Origin: Rheum nobile
Taxonomy: Eukaryota; Streptophyta; Magnoliopsida; Caryophyllales; Polygonaceae
Length of the DNA: 64,000 bases
Direction: 5' to 3'
Assembly (NCBI GenBank): GCA_027886185.1
Contig: WOAB01000093.1
Location: 5,146,001 to 5,210,000 of the forward strand
The first letter of the stretch is position 1. Each line of letters begins with the position of its first letter. The notes under the pieces are model-generated. The model was not told the origin of the DNA. It saw nothing but the letters and a program-made list of their open reading frames with translations, and ran no database searches. Position numbers and translations under genes: made by a program. Positions 10,792 to 21,074 of the stretch are shown piece by piece.

Positions 10792-12613
10792 ATGGCGTCT
10801 CCCAAACCGAAGAAGACCCGGGCTCTCATCAGAGGCTTGGATGAGGAAGAAATTCCCTTTCAATCTTTAGGGCTCCTTAGTACCAACGATTCTGTCCCAA
10901 GAACCCTAGTCCAGTCCGAGCTTGATAGGATTTTAGAAATTGGGGATTTTCCCAAGGGTACTGTTACGCGTCTTCCGTCTCCAAATGAATGGGCAGATTG
11001 GTTCAAAGAAGGGTGGGTCTGCTTCTTTGAATATCCCTTCCGAATTGGCCATGTCTTCCCTTTCTCTCGTCTGGTCCAGAACTTTTTAGCCGTTTTAAAG
11101 TTGGCTCCTTGTCAAGTAATGCCTCACACATGGCGTTTACTTCAGACGATCAACTCTGTTTCTGTAGCAAAAAACATAGATTTCGGCTTTGATGCTTTGT
11201 GGAGATCCTATTACTTGAGTACTCGGGGTTCTTGTAGATTTCAGTTGCGTCTCCGTAAGGAAAAGAGCCCCCTTGCATTGAATCTAGATGTTAACGATCG
11301 AGGGTAGAGATTCCGTTTCTTTTTTGTTGAGCGTAAAAGCCTTGAATGTGGTTCTGATTGCTCTTTTCTTTTGTCCGACTGGAGAATCTCAGGTATCGTA
11401 TTATTTCTGTTTTCTTTACCTTGACTGTCTTCTAAATCTCTTCTTACCTGTTTGTCTTTACAGCCCCTGAATCCGGCGATCCTTCCGGCTTTGAAAAAGA
11501 AACTGCCTCTTTGCTGGCACTTTCCGAAAATGAGAGGTCGTTCAAAAATTCTAACATCCTTCTTCCAGAAATCAAAGAGATGTCGACTCCCGCGGCTTCG
11601 GTGACGAAAGGCACATGTTCGTTCCTTCAGGTATGCATTTGGCTGGTTTTCTTGTGCTTATGGTGTTGTGTCATGTTATCAGCATCTAGAGGCGGAAGGT
11701 CCATCGCCCGTTTATCTGGGAAAAGCCTTTTGGACCAGAGACGATCCGCAATCAAGGCATCCTCGTCTGCTAAAGGTCCGAGCAAGGCTGGGACTTCTGT
11801 TGGAATCATTTCCTTAGATTCTCCACCGTCGAAGGTATCGGGTGCTAAAAGGAAGGCGATACCTGCTCCAGACTTTTTTGCGGGTATGTTGAAGGAGAGA
11901 TCGTTTGAAGATTTGCTTGGCTTTGGTGACGCTGAGGCTAGGAGAGAGATCGGTGACCTCCATCCTATCGATTGCATGAACGAAGCCGTTGTGGGCGCAT
12001 GGAAGGTTTTTTAAAAAACTCTTTTTGTTCAATCGTGTTTTATTCTTCTGCTATTTTTCTTACATTGTCACTGCGTATTATTCCGCAGATTTTCCAGTAC
12101 TCTCTTGTAGCATCTACAAATATCCAAGAATTGACTGACCAGAATGATAGAAAGATGGCTCGCCTGGAGGAGCAATTGAAGGCGTCTGAAGGTCGTGCGA
12201 AGTCTCTGGAGCGTGAATTGTCTTCTGTCAAACAGGATTGCGACGCTCGTCTTGAAGGAGTGAAGGCGGAGATGCAGGCCAAGACCGAGAGGCTTCATGA
12301 AGATGATGGCCGTGTAGCTGCAGACGTCGGGGCGTATTACTGCTTGAAGTCTCGCATCGAAATGATAGAGGAGTTCGCCGCTGGCTCTCACGCCGACTGG
12401 AAGGTGGACGATGCGAGGGCTGATATGGAAATGATGTACCCCGACGGCAATCCAGGAGCCGATCTCTTCAAGTTGGCAGGCTTAGATGCTGAAGATGATA
12501 AGGAGGGAGCTGTCCAAGGTGGCGTCGAAGCCATCGAGAGTGTGCCCCGAGCTGACCAGGAAGCGAATTCCGGCATGGAGATCGTTCCTGTGGAGAAATC
12601 TGGTGAATCTTAG
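10792..12613 (+). pseudogene. Spliced antisense gene carried by the Tat element
   Basis: This gene runs opposite to the host element, between integrase and the 3' LTR. Exon 1 (10792-11392) starts ATGGCGTCTCCC and encodes blocks such as LPSPNEWADWFKEGW, FEYPFRIGHVFPFS, VLKLAPCQVMPHTWRLL and RFFFVERKSLE. It is interrupted only by TAG at 11305-11307 where neighbours suggest TGG. Intron 1 is 11393-11463 (GTATCG...TTTACAG); the frame continues across it. Exon 2 is 11464-12005; intron 2 is 12006-12088 (GTTTTT...CCGCAG), phase 0. Exon 3 (12089-12613) encodes a long coiled coil (NDRKMARLEEQLKAS, SLERELSSVKQD) and an acidic tail. A hydrophobic insert at 11632-11683 may be another intron. The N-terminal part resembles the 'putative gypsy-type transposon' domain family. 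The function is unknown; the length and spliced frames argue against chance. Confidence 0.65.
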
Positions 12614-13384
12614 AGCAAGTAGTAGTGGTCGTTTTATGTGGACATTTGACTTTGTTTTTAAGGCTTTCGTGTGTATGACAGTATATGCCCCATCGTGGTG
12701 ATGGGATGGACAACGTAGTTCTTTTGGCGACCCGTTTTCCATCACGGGTCGCGTGTTTAATATTGTAGGAAGGTTTCGTGTTTTGTACCTTGTCTTGCTT
12801 GTTATTGTGTACTTGTTTTTACAGGTGACTCGTCACTGGTTGGGCAGCGATCGTGTCGTGGATTCGTCAGCGTGATCACGTCTTTTAGGGGGGAGGCCTG
12901 TATGTTGTGAGTAGTGTTAGTCATGACAATTTTGTTTTTAGGGAGGTAAGCAAAAGTGTTTTGCGTAATGTGTGTAAGGTGTTTGTATACCTTATTTTGT
13001 AATAAGGCAGGCGGTGTGCCAAAGTGCCTTTTATTGTTTGTCTCCGTGTATGTAGATCGATCGTTTTTGTGTTTGTGTAAGCGCTTTTGTGTAGTTGTTG
13101 TGGATATCCTTTGCAGATTTTGTCTTGAGGCCTCTTATTTTCCTGTTTTCGAAACATGTCACGTAAAAGAAGATAAGCCTTGAAATGACCGTTGGGAGAA
13201 AGCCCAACGGCCCTCCGATGCTTAAGTCAGTAATCATTACGTAGGTAAAGTGACGTGCAAATATATAAAAAGATATGTAAGAGAGGGTTTAGAAGTGATA
13301 CAACTTTAGGTGTGTCGCGTTCCAGCTTCGGGGGATGGGTTCTCCATCTTTTGTGTCTAGTCGATATGCTCCTTGCCGGACTAC
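12614..13384. other. Untranslated spacer between antisense gene and integrase
   Basis: There is no credible ORF on either strand. The plus strand is G/T-rich. It separates the convergent 3' ends of the antisense gene (12613) and pol (13385), so it probably holds both sets of 3' processing signals. Confidence 0.45.
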
Positions 13385-16300
13385 TTATTTGATAAGGTAG
13401 GGTCCTTCCCATTGAGGTGCGAGTTTCCCGTCGGCTGGATTTTTGGTGTTTTGAAATGTTTTTCTCAAGACCCAATCACCTATCTTGAAGACCTTGATTC
13501 TGACATTCTTGTTGTAGCTCCGAGCGACCTGTTGTTGGTATCGAACCATTCGGATCCGAGCTTTTTCCCTTATTTTGTCGATGGTGTCGAGATTGTGAGA
13601 TAACTCGATGTCGTTTTGTTCTGGCGTTTGGAGTCCGTATCGAGCCATCGGGACGAGTATTTCTGCGGGAATGACTGCTTCGGATCCGTATACGAGTGAG
13701 AAGGGACTTTGTCCTGTGGCATTTTTGGGTGTTGTCCTGTCGGACCATAAGATTAGGGGAAGTTCGTCAGCCCATTTTCCTTTTGCCCCGGTGAGGCGTT
13801 TCTTTAGGTTATTGATGATGATCTTATTGCTTGATTCTGCTTGTCCGTTTGACTGAGGATATCTTGGTGTGGATGTGATTAGTGAGATATTCCATTGCTT
13901 GTAGAAGGATCGTGTCTGTTTACCGATGAACTGGAAGCCATTGTCGCATACGATTTCTGATGGGACGCCAAACCTGCATAAGATGTTACGTTTTATAAAC
14001 GAGACGACATGTTTTTCTTTTACCTCGTGATATGCTTCGGCCTCTATCCATTTGGAGAAGTAATCGGTCATGGCTAAGAAGAAGACACGTTGTCCCGATG
14101 CAGGAGGCAATTTTCCGACTATGTCTATTCCCCATTGCATGAAGGGCCATGGAGCCAAGGTCGGATGGAGTAGTTCGGACGGCTGATGAGGGACGGGTGC
14201 ATGTCGCTGGCAGGCGTCAAACTTTTTGACGTATTCTGTCGCGTCTTTGTTCATTGTGGGCCAGTAGTAACCTGCCCTGTGGGCTTTACCTGATAGGCTG
14301 CGTCCCCCGGTGTGGTTTCCGCATTCGCCGTCGTGTAAAGATTGTAAAATTTGGGGGACGTCCGACGTTTCAAGGCAGCGTAGTAATATGCCTGTGATAG
14401 ATCATTTAAATAGTACATTATCTTTTAAATCAAAGGTTGTCGCTTGTACCTTGAGTCTCTTGGCTTCTGTTTTGTTCGGAGGAAGTATTCCGTCTTTGAG
14501 CCACTTGATGTAGGGGATAGTCCAATCCTCTGATGGATGGATGTCCTCTCTTGGGGTCAGATCGGCTATGGCTTGAATGTCGCTTGGGTTAGCCGTTTTG
14601 AGAGTTACCGCTGGAGTGGTAATATGTGTCAGGGGAATGCTGCGGAAGTCGCGTGGATGTAGGTTTGACCCAAGGTTTGCCAAAGCATCAGCTTGTGTGT
14701 TGAGGTCGCGTGGAACTTGTCGGATAGTGAAGCTTTGGAATTTTTCTACTAGCTTTTTGACGACGTCTAGATATGCCATCATTCTATCGTCTTTTGCGGC
14801 GTAGGATCCCTGCACTTGGTTGACGATTAGAAGTGAATCACATGTTACCTCTATGTTTAATATTTCAAGGTCGAGCGCTAGGGTAAGTCCGAACACGAGG
14901 GCTTCGTATTCTGCTTCATTGTTGGTCGCGTCCCATTCGCATCTCACGGCTTGGGCTATGTGATCCCCTTGTGGTGATTTTAGCACGATGCCTAGGCCGA
15001 CTCCTCTTACGTTCGAAGAATCGTCTGTGTGTAGTTGCCATGTGCCCCTGTCGTCTTCTATTTTCAGGTGTTCTGCTTCCTTTGCGGCTTCTTGTTCTAG
15101 TGTCGGGCTAAAATCAACCACAAAGTCGGCTAAAGCCTGAGATTTGATTGCTGTTCGGGGTTCGTATTCGATGTCAAACCCGCTTAGGTGTATGGCCCAT
15201 TTGGCCATTCGTCCTGTAAATTCTGGCTTCCTCATGATGGCTTTCATGGGATGGTTAGTTCTCACAATAATAGTATGCGATTCAAAGTAAGGACGCAGTT
15301 TATTAGATGCCATAACCAGTGCTAGGACTAATTTTTCGAGTGAGGTATACCTTGTTTCTGCTGGGAGTAAGGATCGACTTACATAGTAGACGGGTGATTG
15401 TTTGCCGTCTTCTTCTCTGGCGAGGACTGCACTGACGGATGACTCGGAGACCGCTAGGTATAGTGGCAATGGTTCGTCGTCTTTTGGTTTGGACAACATG
15501 AGTGGACTTGACAGGTACGCCTTTAAATCTTGGAAAGCTTGCTCATGCGTGGCTGTCCAATCGAACGACTTATTTTTCTTGAGTGCCTCGTAGAAGAGTT
15601 TGCACTTATCGGACGATTTGGATATGAATCGGTTTAGCGCGGCTATCCGTCTTGTCAGTTTCTGGACGTCTTTGACGCATCGAGGAGATCTGAGGTCGAC
15701 GATTGCTTTTATTTGGTCGGGACTGGCTTCGATCCCTCTTTGAGTGACCATGTACCCTAGAAATTTCCCTGAAGACACTCCGAAAGAGCATTTAGTGGGA
15801 TTTAATTTCATGTCGTACCTTTCAAGTATTTCGAAGGCCTCTTTCAGGTGCTCGATATGGTCGGTTGCTTTCTTTGATTTGACGAGCATATCGTTGATAT
15901 AGACTTCCATCGTGTCGCCTATCCGATCTTTGAACATCTTGTTTACCAGTCTCTGGTATGTGGCCCCTGCATTTTTTAATCCGAAGGGCATCACTTTATA
16001 ACAGTACGTACCTTGGCTCGTTATGAAGGCTGTCTTTTCTTGGTCGCTTGGATCCATGAGGATCTGATTGTAGCCACTGAACGCGTCCATAAACGTCAGC
16101 ATTTCGTGTCCTGCGGTCGTGTCGACCATGGCGTCGATGTGTGGTAGTGGGAAAGAGTCTTTTGGGCAGGCTTTGTTTAGGTCTGTGAAGTCGATGCAGA
16201 CTCTCCATTTTCCGTTCTTCTTCTGTACCACGACCACGTTTGTCAACCAGTCTGGGTACTTGACTTCTCTGATTTTGCCTGTTTCGAGTAAGCTTTTTAC

Positions 16301-16612
16301 TTCGTCGTCCACGATTTTGTTGCGCTCTGGTGCGAATTTTCTTCTTTTTTGCTTGACGGGAGGATGTGAAGGATCTACATTCAGCTTGTGAGTAATAATG
16401 TCTGGGGAAATTCCTATCATGTCTTCATGGGACCAGGCAAAACAGTTAGCGTGATTACGTAAAAAAGAAATTAAATCGGCTCTGGTAGAATCGTTTAGAT
16501 CCGATCCGACCCTGACTGTCTGTGTCGGCTTAGAAGGGTCCAATACGACTTCGTCGAGTGACTCCATTTCTGGCTCGACATATCGAACGGTCCCTTCGCC
16601 GTGTTGTAATTG
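13385..16612 (-). pseudogene. Tat pol: RT, RNase H, second RNase H, integrase
   Basis: The frame is continuous with gag-protease, separated by the TAG at 16613-16615. RT motifs are KWRVCIDFTDLNKACPKDSFPLP and MPFGLKNAGATYQRL. The active-site box reads YINDM, with Asn (AAC, plus-strand 15893-15895) in place of the first catalytic Asp. RNase H of the RT follows, then a second RNase H (HTDDSSNVRGVGLG, NNEAEYEAL, DSLLIVNQVQG), and a linker. TGA at 14402-14404, probably from CGA, interrupts the frame before integrase. Integrase (14254-13385) keeps its three acidic residues (WGIDIVG, VCDNGFQF, GQAESSN), but its zinc-binding region reads FDACQRH where two Cys are expected. The dual RNase H places it in the Tat clade. 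The copy should be inactive for reverse transcription. Confidence 0.9.
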
Positions 16613-16615
16613 CTA
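16607..16615 (-). promoter_or_regulatory. Candidate stop-codon readthrough site between protease and RT
   Basis: On the minus strand the frame reads ACA GCG TAG CAA TTA CAA. TAG CAA TTA matches the tobamovirus-type leaky-stop context UAG-CARYYA. Upstream is the end of gag-protease; downstream, in the same frame and without other stops, the RT part continues (16612 onward). Readthrough here would produce gag-pol from gag. The alternative is a chance CAG-to-TAG mutation. Confidence 0.55.
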
Positions 16616-18865
16616 CGCTGTGGTCCTGTCGACTGCCCCTTTCATTGATGTCACGTAACATTCCTTGGCAGCCCTTTGGTCACCTTTGATTTCCTGTACC
16701 CCCCACTTGGTCGGGAATTTTATCGTCTGGTGATAAGTGGAAGGTACAACTTTCATGGCGTGGATCCAAGGTCTGCCAAGGATCGCGTTGTATGGAGACG
16801 GGCAGTCGAGGATCAGAAATTTTACCTGTTGGTTTACTCCACCCGCATACGTTGTTAACACGACTTCGCCCAAGGTGTATTTAACTTCTCCGCTGAACCC
16901 GACCAGAGGGGTCGAGTTTCGGGTCAGGTTGTCCTCGCTTAAACCCATACCTTTTAGGGCATCGAGTGTTAACAAGTTGGTGGAACTCCCTGTGTCGATT
17001 AGTACACGACGGATCAAACAATTGCTAATTGACAAAGATATTACCAGACCATCGTGGTGATCACCCAGATCTTGGGCTTCTGAATTGTCGAAGGTGATGA
17101 TTGGATCGCTTGGATTTTGCGATCGTTTTACTTCCGATGGAGCGGGCCTATCGCCGCGACTTTCTCGAGCATGCCTCTTTGCGGCGGAGTACGTGTTTCC
17201 ACATACGTCCGACCCTCCTGAGATAGTGTTAACAATTTTAGTAGGAACCGGAGAGGATGGTTTATCCGAGGATACCTGGTCTTTTCGGTCGAGAGTCGCT
17301 TTGGCTCTGTCAGATATCACGTCGCGCAGTAGTCCCTGAGCAAGGAGTCTTGCGACTTCTTTGCGGAGGGCTATGCACTCGTCGGTTGAATGTCCATGGT
17401 CTCCATGGAACTCGCACCATCGGTTCATGTCTTTTCTGGCATCTGGCTTGTCGCTCTTCCGAGGCCATCTTACTTCTTTTCCGTATTTGTCGAAACTCTT
17501 CACAAGTTCCGACACGGATATGTTAAAGTTGTAAGAATGGAGTTTCGGAGGGAGAGCGGGATTGGTTCGCCAGTCTTGGTTCCTGTCATAAGAGTTGTTT
17601 ACCTGACCGGAGTCGTTTTGACCCTTAGGATATGGTTGGGGTCGTCGGTCGCGTCGATGATCGGATTGCCCCTTTCGATCGACGCGATCGGGACTTTTGC
17701 TTGTCTTGAAAGGTTCTTCGTCTTCTTCGAGTCTAACCTGTGCCATGGTTTTAGCTTGGACGTCTTCGAAGCTTCTGCATGGGTACTTGGTCAGTTCACG
17801 GTAAAGTTCACTGCCCCTGACCAGACCCCGGTGGAACGCTTCGATTGACGTGGGGATGTCGCAATGTGGGATGGCGACCTTTTCCTTATTGTACCTGTTA
17901 AGATAATCTCTTAGGGGTTCGCCATACCTTTGTACGATTCGATACAGATCGCTTGATTGTTTTTCCAGCCTTCGACTGCTGGCGAATTGAATTTTGAATG
18001 AGTTGATTAGGTCAGCGAAAGAGGCGATAGATCCCTGTGGTAAGTGCATAAGCCAGGTTAGTACAGGTCCCATGAGGGTCATGCCAAAGCTCTTGCACAT
18101 GACGGCCTCACGGTTCCCCCTAGGAATCAAAATAGTCATTAATTTTTGCTTGTAAATTGAAACGTGGTCGTCTGGATCCCCGGTCCCGTCGTAGTTGGGC
18201 ATGTTGGGGACATGGAATTTCTTGGGAATTTCCACGCGCGCAATCGCCTCCGTGAAGGACGAGTCTTCGTATCCATCGACCGCTTCTTTCTCGATCGGTT
18301 GGGGAACTCCCGAGATTCGTGCGATACGATCATCCAGGGCCTTGAGATGCTCTCTAATAGCCTGTTGGATGAGAGCCTGGATGTCGGTTGGAGCCGGTAC
18401 CTGTAGAGCGGTTGCTCGGACTTCTGGGAGTCCGGCCACGAGATTGTTAGTTACACCAGTAGAGGTTTGGGGTGTTTGAAACATACCAGTGGGCATAAAA
18501 GCCTGGGTTGGTGCGATAGGAGTCGCATTTGTTCCATCCATGTCGAGTCTGGTATTTAGTCCTTCGGTATTGACTGTGCGCCTGGATCCCCCAGGGTTTG
18601 ATGCGACTGACTGTACCTGAGATTTCAGCATTTCGTTTTCATGAGTCAGTCGAGTAATTTCAGATTCAGATTGAGTACTTAGCTTTTCGGTCCTGGTGCG
18701 TTGTTGGACCAGTTCCTCTTGGAGGATCTCTATAGCTTTCGCGAGCTCTTGGATTTGAGAATTTCCAGTTGGTTGAGCGTTAGTGTTCTCGGGCAGGGCT
18801 TCGACCATGGGGTCGATCTGAGTTTGCTCCTCAGTGCCAATTGTGGGATTTCCGGTGACGTCCAT
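16613..18865 (-). CDS. Tat gag-protease
   Basis: This is one open frame of about 750 codons. I start it at ATG 18865 (MDVTGNPTIG), the first ATG inside the element; the frame itself is open back into the 5' LTR. The N-terminal third has a coiled coil (ELAKAIEILQEELVQQ, LTHENEMLKSQVQ). The gag core follows (IPKKFHVPNMPNYDGTGDP, TWLMHLPQGSIASF, YNKEKVAIP, FHRGL). A knuckle-like motif CEFHGDHGHSTDEC comes next, and then a retropepsin domain with RRVLIDTGSS and ILGRPWIH. The frame ends at TAG 16613-16615 followed by CAATTA. Gag builds the particle and the protease processes it (family knowledge). It is the only long undamaged coding region of this element, although its partner RT has lost a catalytic residue. 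Confidence 0.9.
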   Translation of the reverse strand: MDVTGNPTIGTEEQTQIDPMVEALPENTNAQPTGNSQIQELAKAIEILQEELVQQRTRTEKLSTQSESEITRLTHENEMLKSQVQSVASNPGGSRRTVNTEGLNTRLDMDGTNATPIAPTQAFMPTGMFQTPQTSTGVTNNLVAGLPEVRATALQVPAPTDIQALIQQAIREHLKALDDRIARISGVPQPIEKEAVDGYEDSSFTEAIARVEIPKKFHVPNMPNYDGTGDPDDHVSIYKQKLMTILIPRGNREAVMCKSFGMTLMGPVLTWLMHLPQGSIASFADLINSFKIQFASSRRLEKQSSDLYRIVQRYGEPLRDYLNRYNKEKVAIPHCDIPTSIEAFHRGLVRGSELYRELTKYPCRSFEDVQAKTMAQVRLEEDEEPFKTSKSPDRVDRKGQSDHRRDRRPQPYPKGQNDSGQVNNSYDRNQDWRTNPALPPKLHSYNFNISVSELVKSFDKYGKEVRWPRKSDKPDARKDMNRWCEFHGDHGHSTDECIALRKEVARLLAQGLLRDVISDRAKATLDRKDQVSSDKPSSPVPTKIVNTISGGSDVCGNTYSAAKRHARESRGDRPAPSEVKRSQNPSDPIITFDNSEAQDLGDHHDGLVISLSISNCLIRRVLIDTGSSTNLLTLDALKGMGLSEDNLTRNSTPLVGFSGEVKYTLGEVVLTTYAGGVNQQVKFLILDCPSPYNAILGRPWIHAMKVVPSTYHQTIKFPTKWGVQEIKGDQRAAKECYVTSMKGAVDRTTA

Positions 18866-18894
18866 GATTGAATTGGATTCTTGATTGGCTAGAT

Positions 18895-18912
18895 GCCCCA
18901 CGGTGGGCGCCA
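18895..18912 (-). other. Primer binding site of the Tat element
   Basis: The minus strand reads TGGCGCCCACCGTGGGGC, 3 bp inside the 5' LTR. It differs from the tRNA-Asp type site at 3347-3363. I do not assign the tRNA. Confidence 0.7.
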
Positions 18913-18915
18913 AAT

Positions 18916-19441
18916 TGTTTTGGGGCGAAAACACCTTACCGATCTCAATCGCCTTTGAGAGGGCAACTAGACAATTTGTTAGACGAATGTATCTAGTAAA
19001 TCCAAATCAAATTGAACAGAGCAATTGGAATTGAAACCGAATGAATGATTAAAGAGCTTATCTCCCTCGAATCGATGATCTATCGAGTAAGATTCTAGAC
19101 GTTGGTCGCTTAAACGAATATCGAACATTTCCGATCACGAGAACAGAGTTTGAGAACCAATATCGAGAGAAAATAGTAGTAAATTGTATTGATTATCTGT
19201 AAAACGTACCTCATCTTCTTCTTTTTCGTATACTTATACAATGTAAAAACAAACGTTGAGGCTAGCCCGGCACTATCGGATTGTGCAGGGAGTTGGCCAG
19301 ATCCTTCCCGAGATCTCCGCAGAGTGGATTCTGTTGGCATGATCTGGCATGTGTCGCTCCAACGGTCAGATGTAGTCTCTTGGTTGGTCACGTTCGTGGG
19401 CCTGAAACGATTGGGCTGGTGCTGATCTTCCTGGCCCAACA
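18916..19441 (-). repeat. Tat element 5' LTR
   Basis: 526 bp, TG...CA ends intact, directly followed by the target duplication GTAAT at 19442-19446. It is the partner of 10023-10548. Confidence 0.9.
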
Positions 19442-19446
19442 GTAAT

Positions 19447-19830
19447 TATACACTTGGAAATCATACATTTGCCTTTAGATTAACCATAGTATATTATGGT
19501 TATATCCTATAGTTGTATACTATGGTTATATTCTATATTATATTAGATAGTTATATTCTATAGTTATATACTATGTTATATCTCATAGTTATATACTATG
19601 GCTATATTCCATAGTTATATACTATGGTTATATTATATATTATATTCTATACTTATATACTATGGTTATATCATATATTCTATAGTTACATACGATGGTT
19701 ATATACTATGGTTATATTCTATATTATATTCTATACTTATATATTGTGGTTATAACATATATTATATTCTATAGTTATATAATATGGTTATATTCTATAG
19801 TTATATACTATAGTTATATCCTGTAATGAT
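19447..19830. repeat. AT-rich minisatellite
   Basis: Irregular tandem copies of a 20-45 bp word family (TATAGTTATATACTATGGTTATATTC). A single copy of the same sequence lies at about 9109-9150, before the Tat insertion, so the word belonged to the hairpin-array unit and expanded here. Confidence 0.8.
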
Positions 19831-20158
19831 AGGGTGTTGGTTTCACTTCCCCAACCGCCATCATACCTTTCACGGTTCGAAGCAATTTAGCAAAATATTA
19901 TGTCGATCTCTAGATATTGGAAGTTATTTTTCTAAATTAAACCTGAAAACCTTAAACTTTGTACTGTAATGATAAAGACCCAACACCCTAAACCCCTAAA
20001 CCCTAAACCCTAAAAAACCCTAAATAATCTCCCTCACAACCCTCTGGGCGCAACGTGGTTGCGCCAAGATGTTGGGCGTAACGTGGTTCCACCCAAGATG
20101 TTGGGCGCAACGTGGTTGCACCCAAATGGTTGTGAGGCACGGTTTGTCACAAATCTTG
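19831..20158. repeat. Hairpin array with telomere-like arms, right part
   Basis: This is the continuation of the array at 8215-10022: the GATCTCTAGATATTGGAAG block, CCCTAAA words, CTCACAACCC, then three tandem hairpins of the form GGGCGCAACGTGGTTGC-type with AAGATGTT spacers (about 20045-20130), then GGTTGTGAGG. Confidence 0.8.
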
Positions 20159-20421
20159 TGATGCACCCCTGGTATTCCTGAACCAGGATTCAGCGAGCCG
20201 CCGAAGACCAAGACCGTGGCGTCCCCCGTGGCATCCGACAAGCCTATTTAATTAGCTTTTCTATGTATTTCAGTACTTTCCATTTGTATTAGTTCCTTAT
20301 TTAGTAGTTGCTAGTTTTAGTTTATTACCTGTTTTGGTATGCGAGCCCATCTGCGTATGGACTCGGCCCATTAGGTTAAATAAGGCCCATCAAGGCCGTG
20401 CATTTATTTGGCTATATATAC
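20159..20421 (+). repeat. Inverted partial LTR copy (U3 only)
   Basis: It starts TGATGCACCCCTGG, the LTR start of the neighbouring element, and runs in the opposite orientation to it. It stops inside the palindrome GGCTATATATAGCC, the presumed TATA box. The rest of the LTR is absent. With 20732-20998 it forms a large inverted repeat. Confidence 0.75.
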
Positions 20422-20439
20422 CCCGCATCTCCACCAAAT

Positions 20440-20998
20440 TGATACGAATCTGATGGCTCGGATCTCGTCTGAAGCCGGATCTAGGTAGGAAATGGTCTCA
20501 GATCCTTCTTTTGGTAACCGGATAAGTACGAACCACCGGGAAGGATGGTCTGCGGCTCTCTTATGCTCGCTTGGGCGAGGGTAGGGCGAGAGTAAAGGTT
20601 GTGTTTGTGAACCGTGACGTGGTTCAATCGGGTCTAACCAGTTTTGTGACGCCGAGACCTAAGGGGAGGATTTCAACTCAACTACGAAGCTTAGGCATAA
20701 ATTTCAACGTAACTAAAATGATTACAAGTGAAGGCTATATATAGCCAAAATAGTGCACGGCCTTGATGGGCCTTGATTAACCTAATGGGCCGAGTCCATA
20801 CGCAGATGGGCTCGTATACCAAAACAGGAAATAAACTAAAACTAGCAACTACTAAATAAAGAACTACTAAAAACAGATTGTACTGAAACACATAGAAAAG
20901 CTAATTAAATAGGCTTATCGGATGCCACGGGGGATGCCACGGTCTTGGTCTTCGGCGGCTCGCCGAAGCCTAGTTCAGGACTAGCCATGAGCGCATCA
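20440..20998 (-). repeat. 3' LTR of the non-autonomous element
   Basis: 559 bp. On the minus strand it starts TGATGCGCTCATGG after a purine tract and ends GTATCAA-type sequence at 20440. It contains the palindromic TATA-like box GGCTATATATAGCC at about 20732-20745. Confidence 0.8.
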
Positions 20999-21074
20999 TT
21001 CTCCCTCCCTTAGAATCGAAGCGTCCCCGCTTCAAGCTGGGTGGGGCCAGGGAGAACAGGCGGTCGGAAGCCAG

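Larger units (their letters stand above)
10023..19441 (-). mobile_element. Tat-type Ty3/gypsy retrotransposon, complete but decayed (9419 bp)
   Basis: Two 526-bp LTRs (10023-10548 and 18916-19441) are flanked by the 5-bp duplication GTAAT (10018-10022 and 19442-19446). The minus-strand order is 5' LTR, primer binding site, gag-protease, RT-RNase H-second RNase H-integrase, then an antisense gene, then 3' LTR. The second RNase H domain and an antisense gene before the 3' LTR are known traits of the Tat clade (the Grande element's antisense gene is an example). By eye the LTRs differ at about 21 sites. Confidence 0.9.

Noticed and set aside
11627..11977. Minus-strand ORF inside the antisense gene as continuation of Tat pol
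   Set aside because: Pol ends at 13385 with the integrase; this frame has no retroelement motif and opposes the spliced plus-strand exons.
17390..17848. Plus-strand ORFs across the Tat gag region
   Set aside because: They are shadows of the intact minus-strand gag-protease frame.
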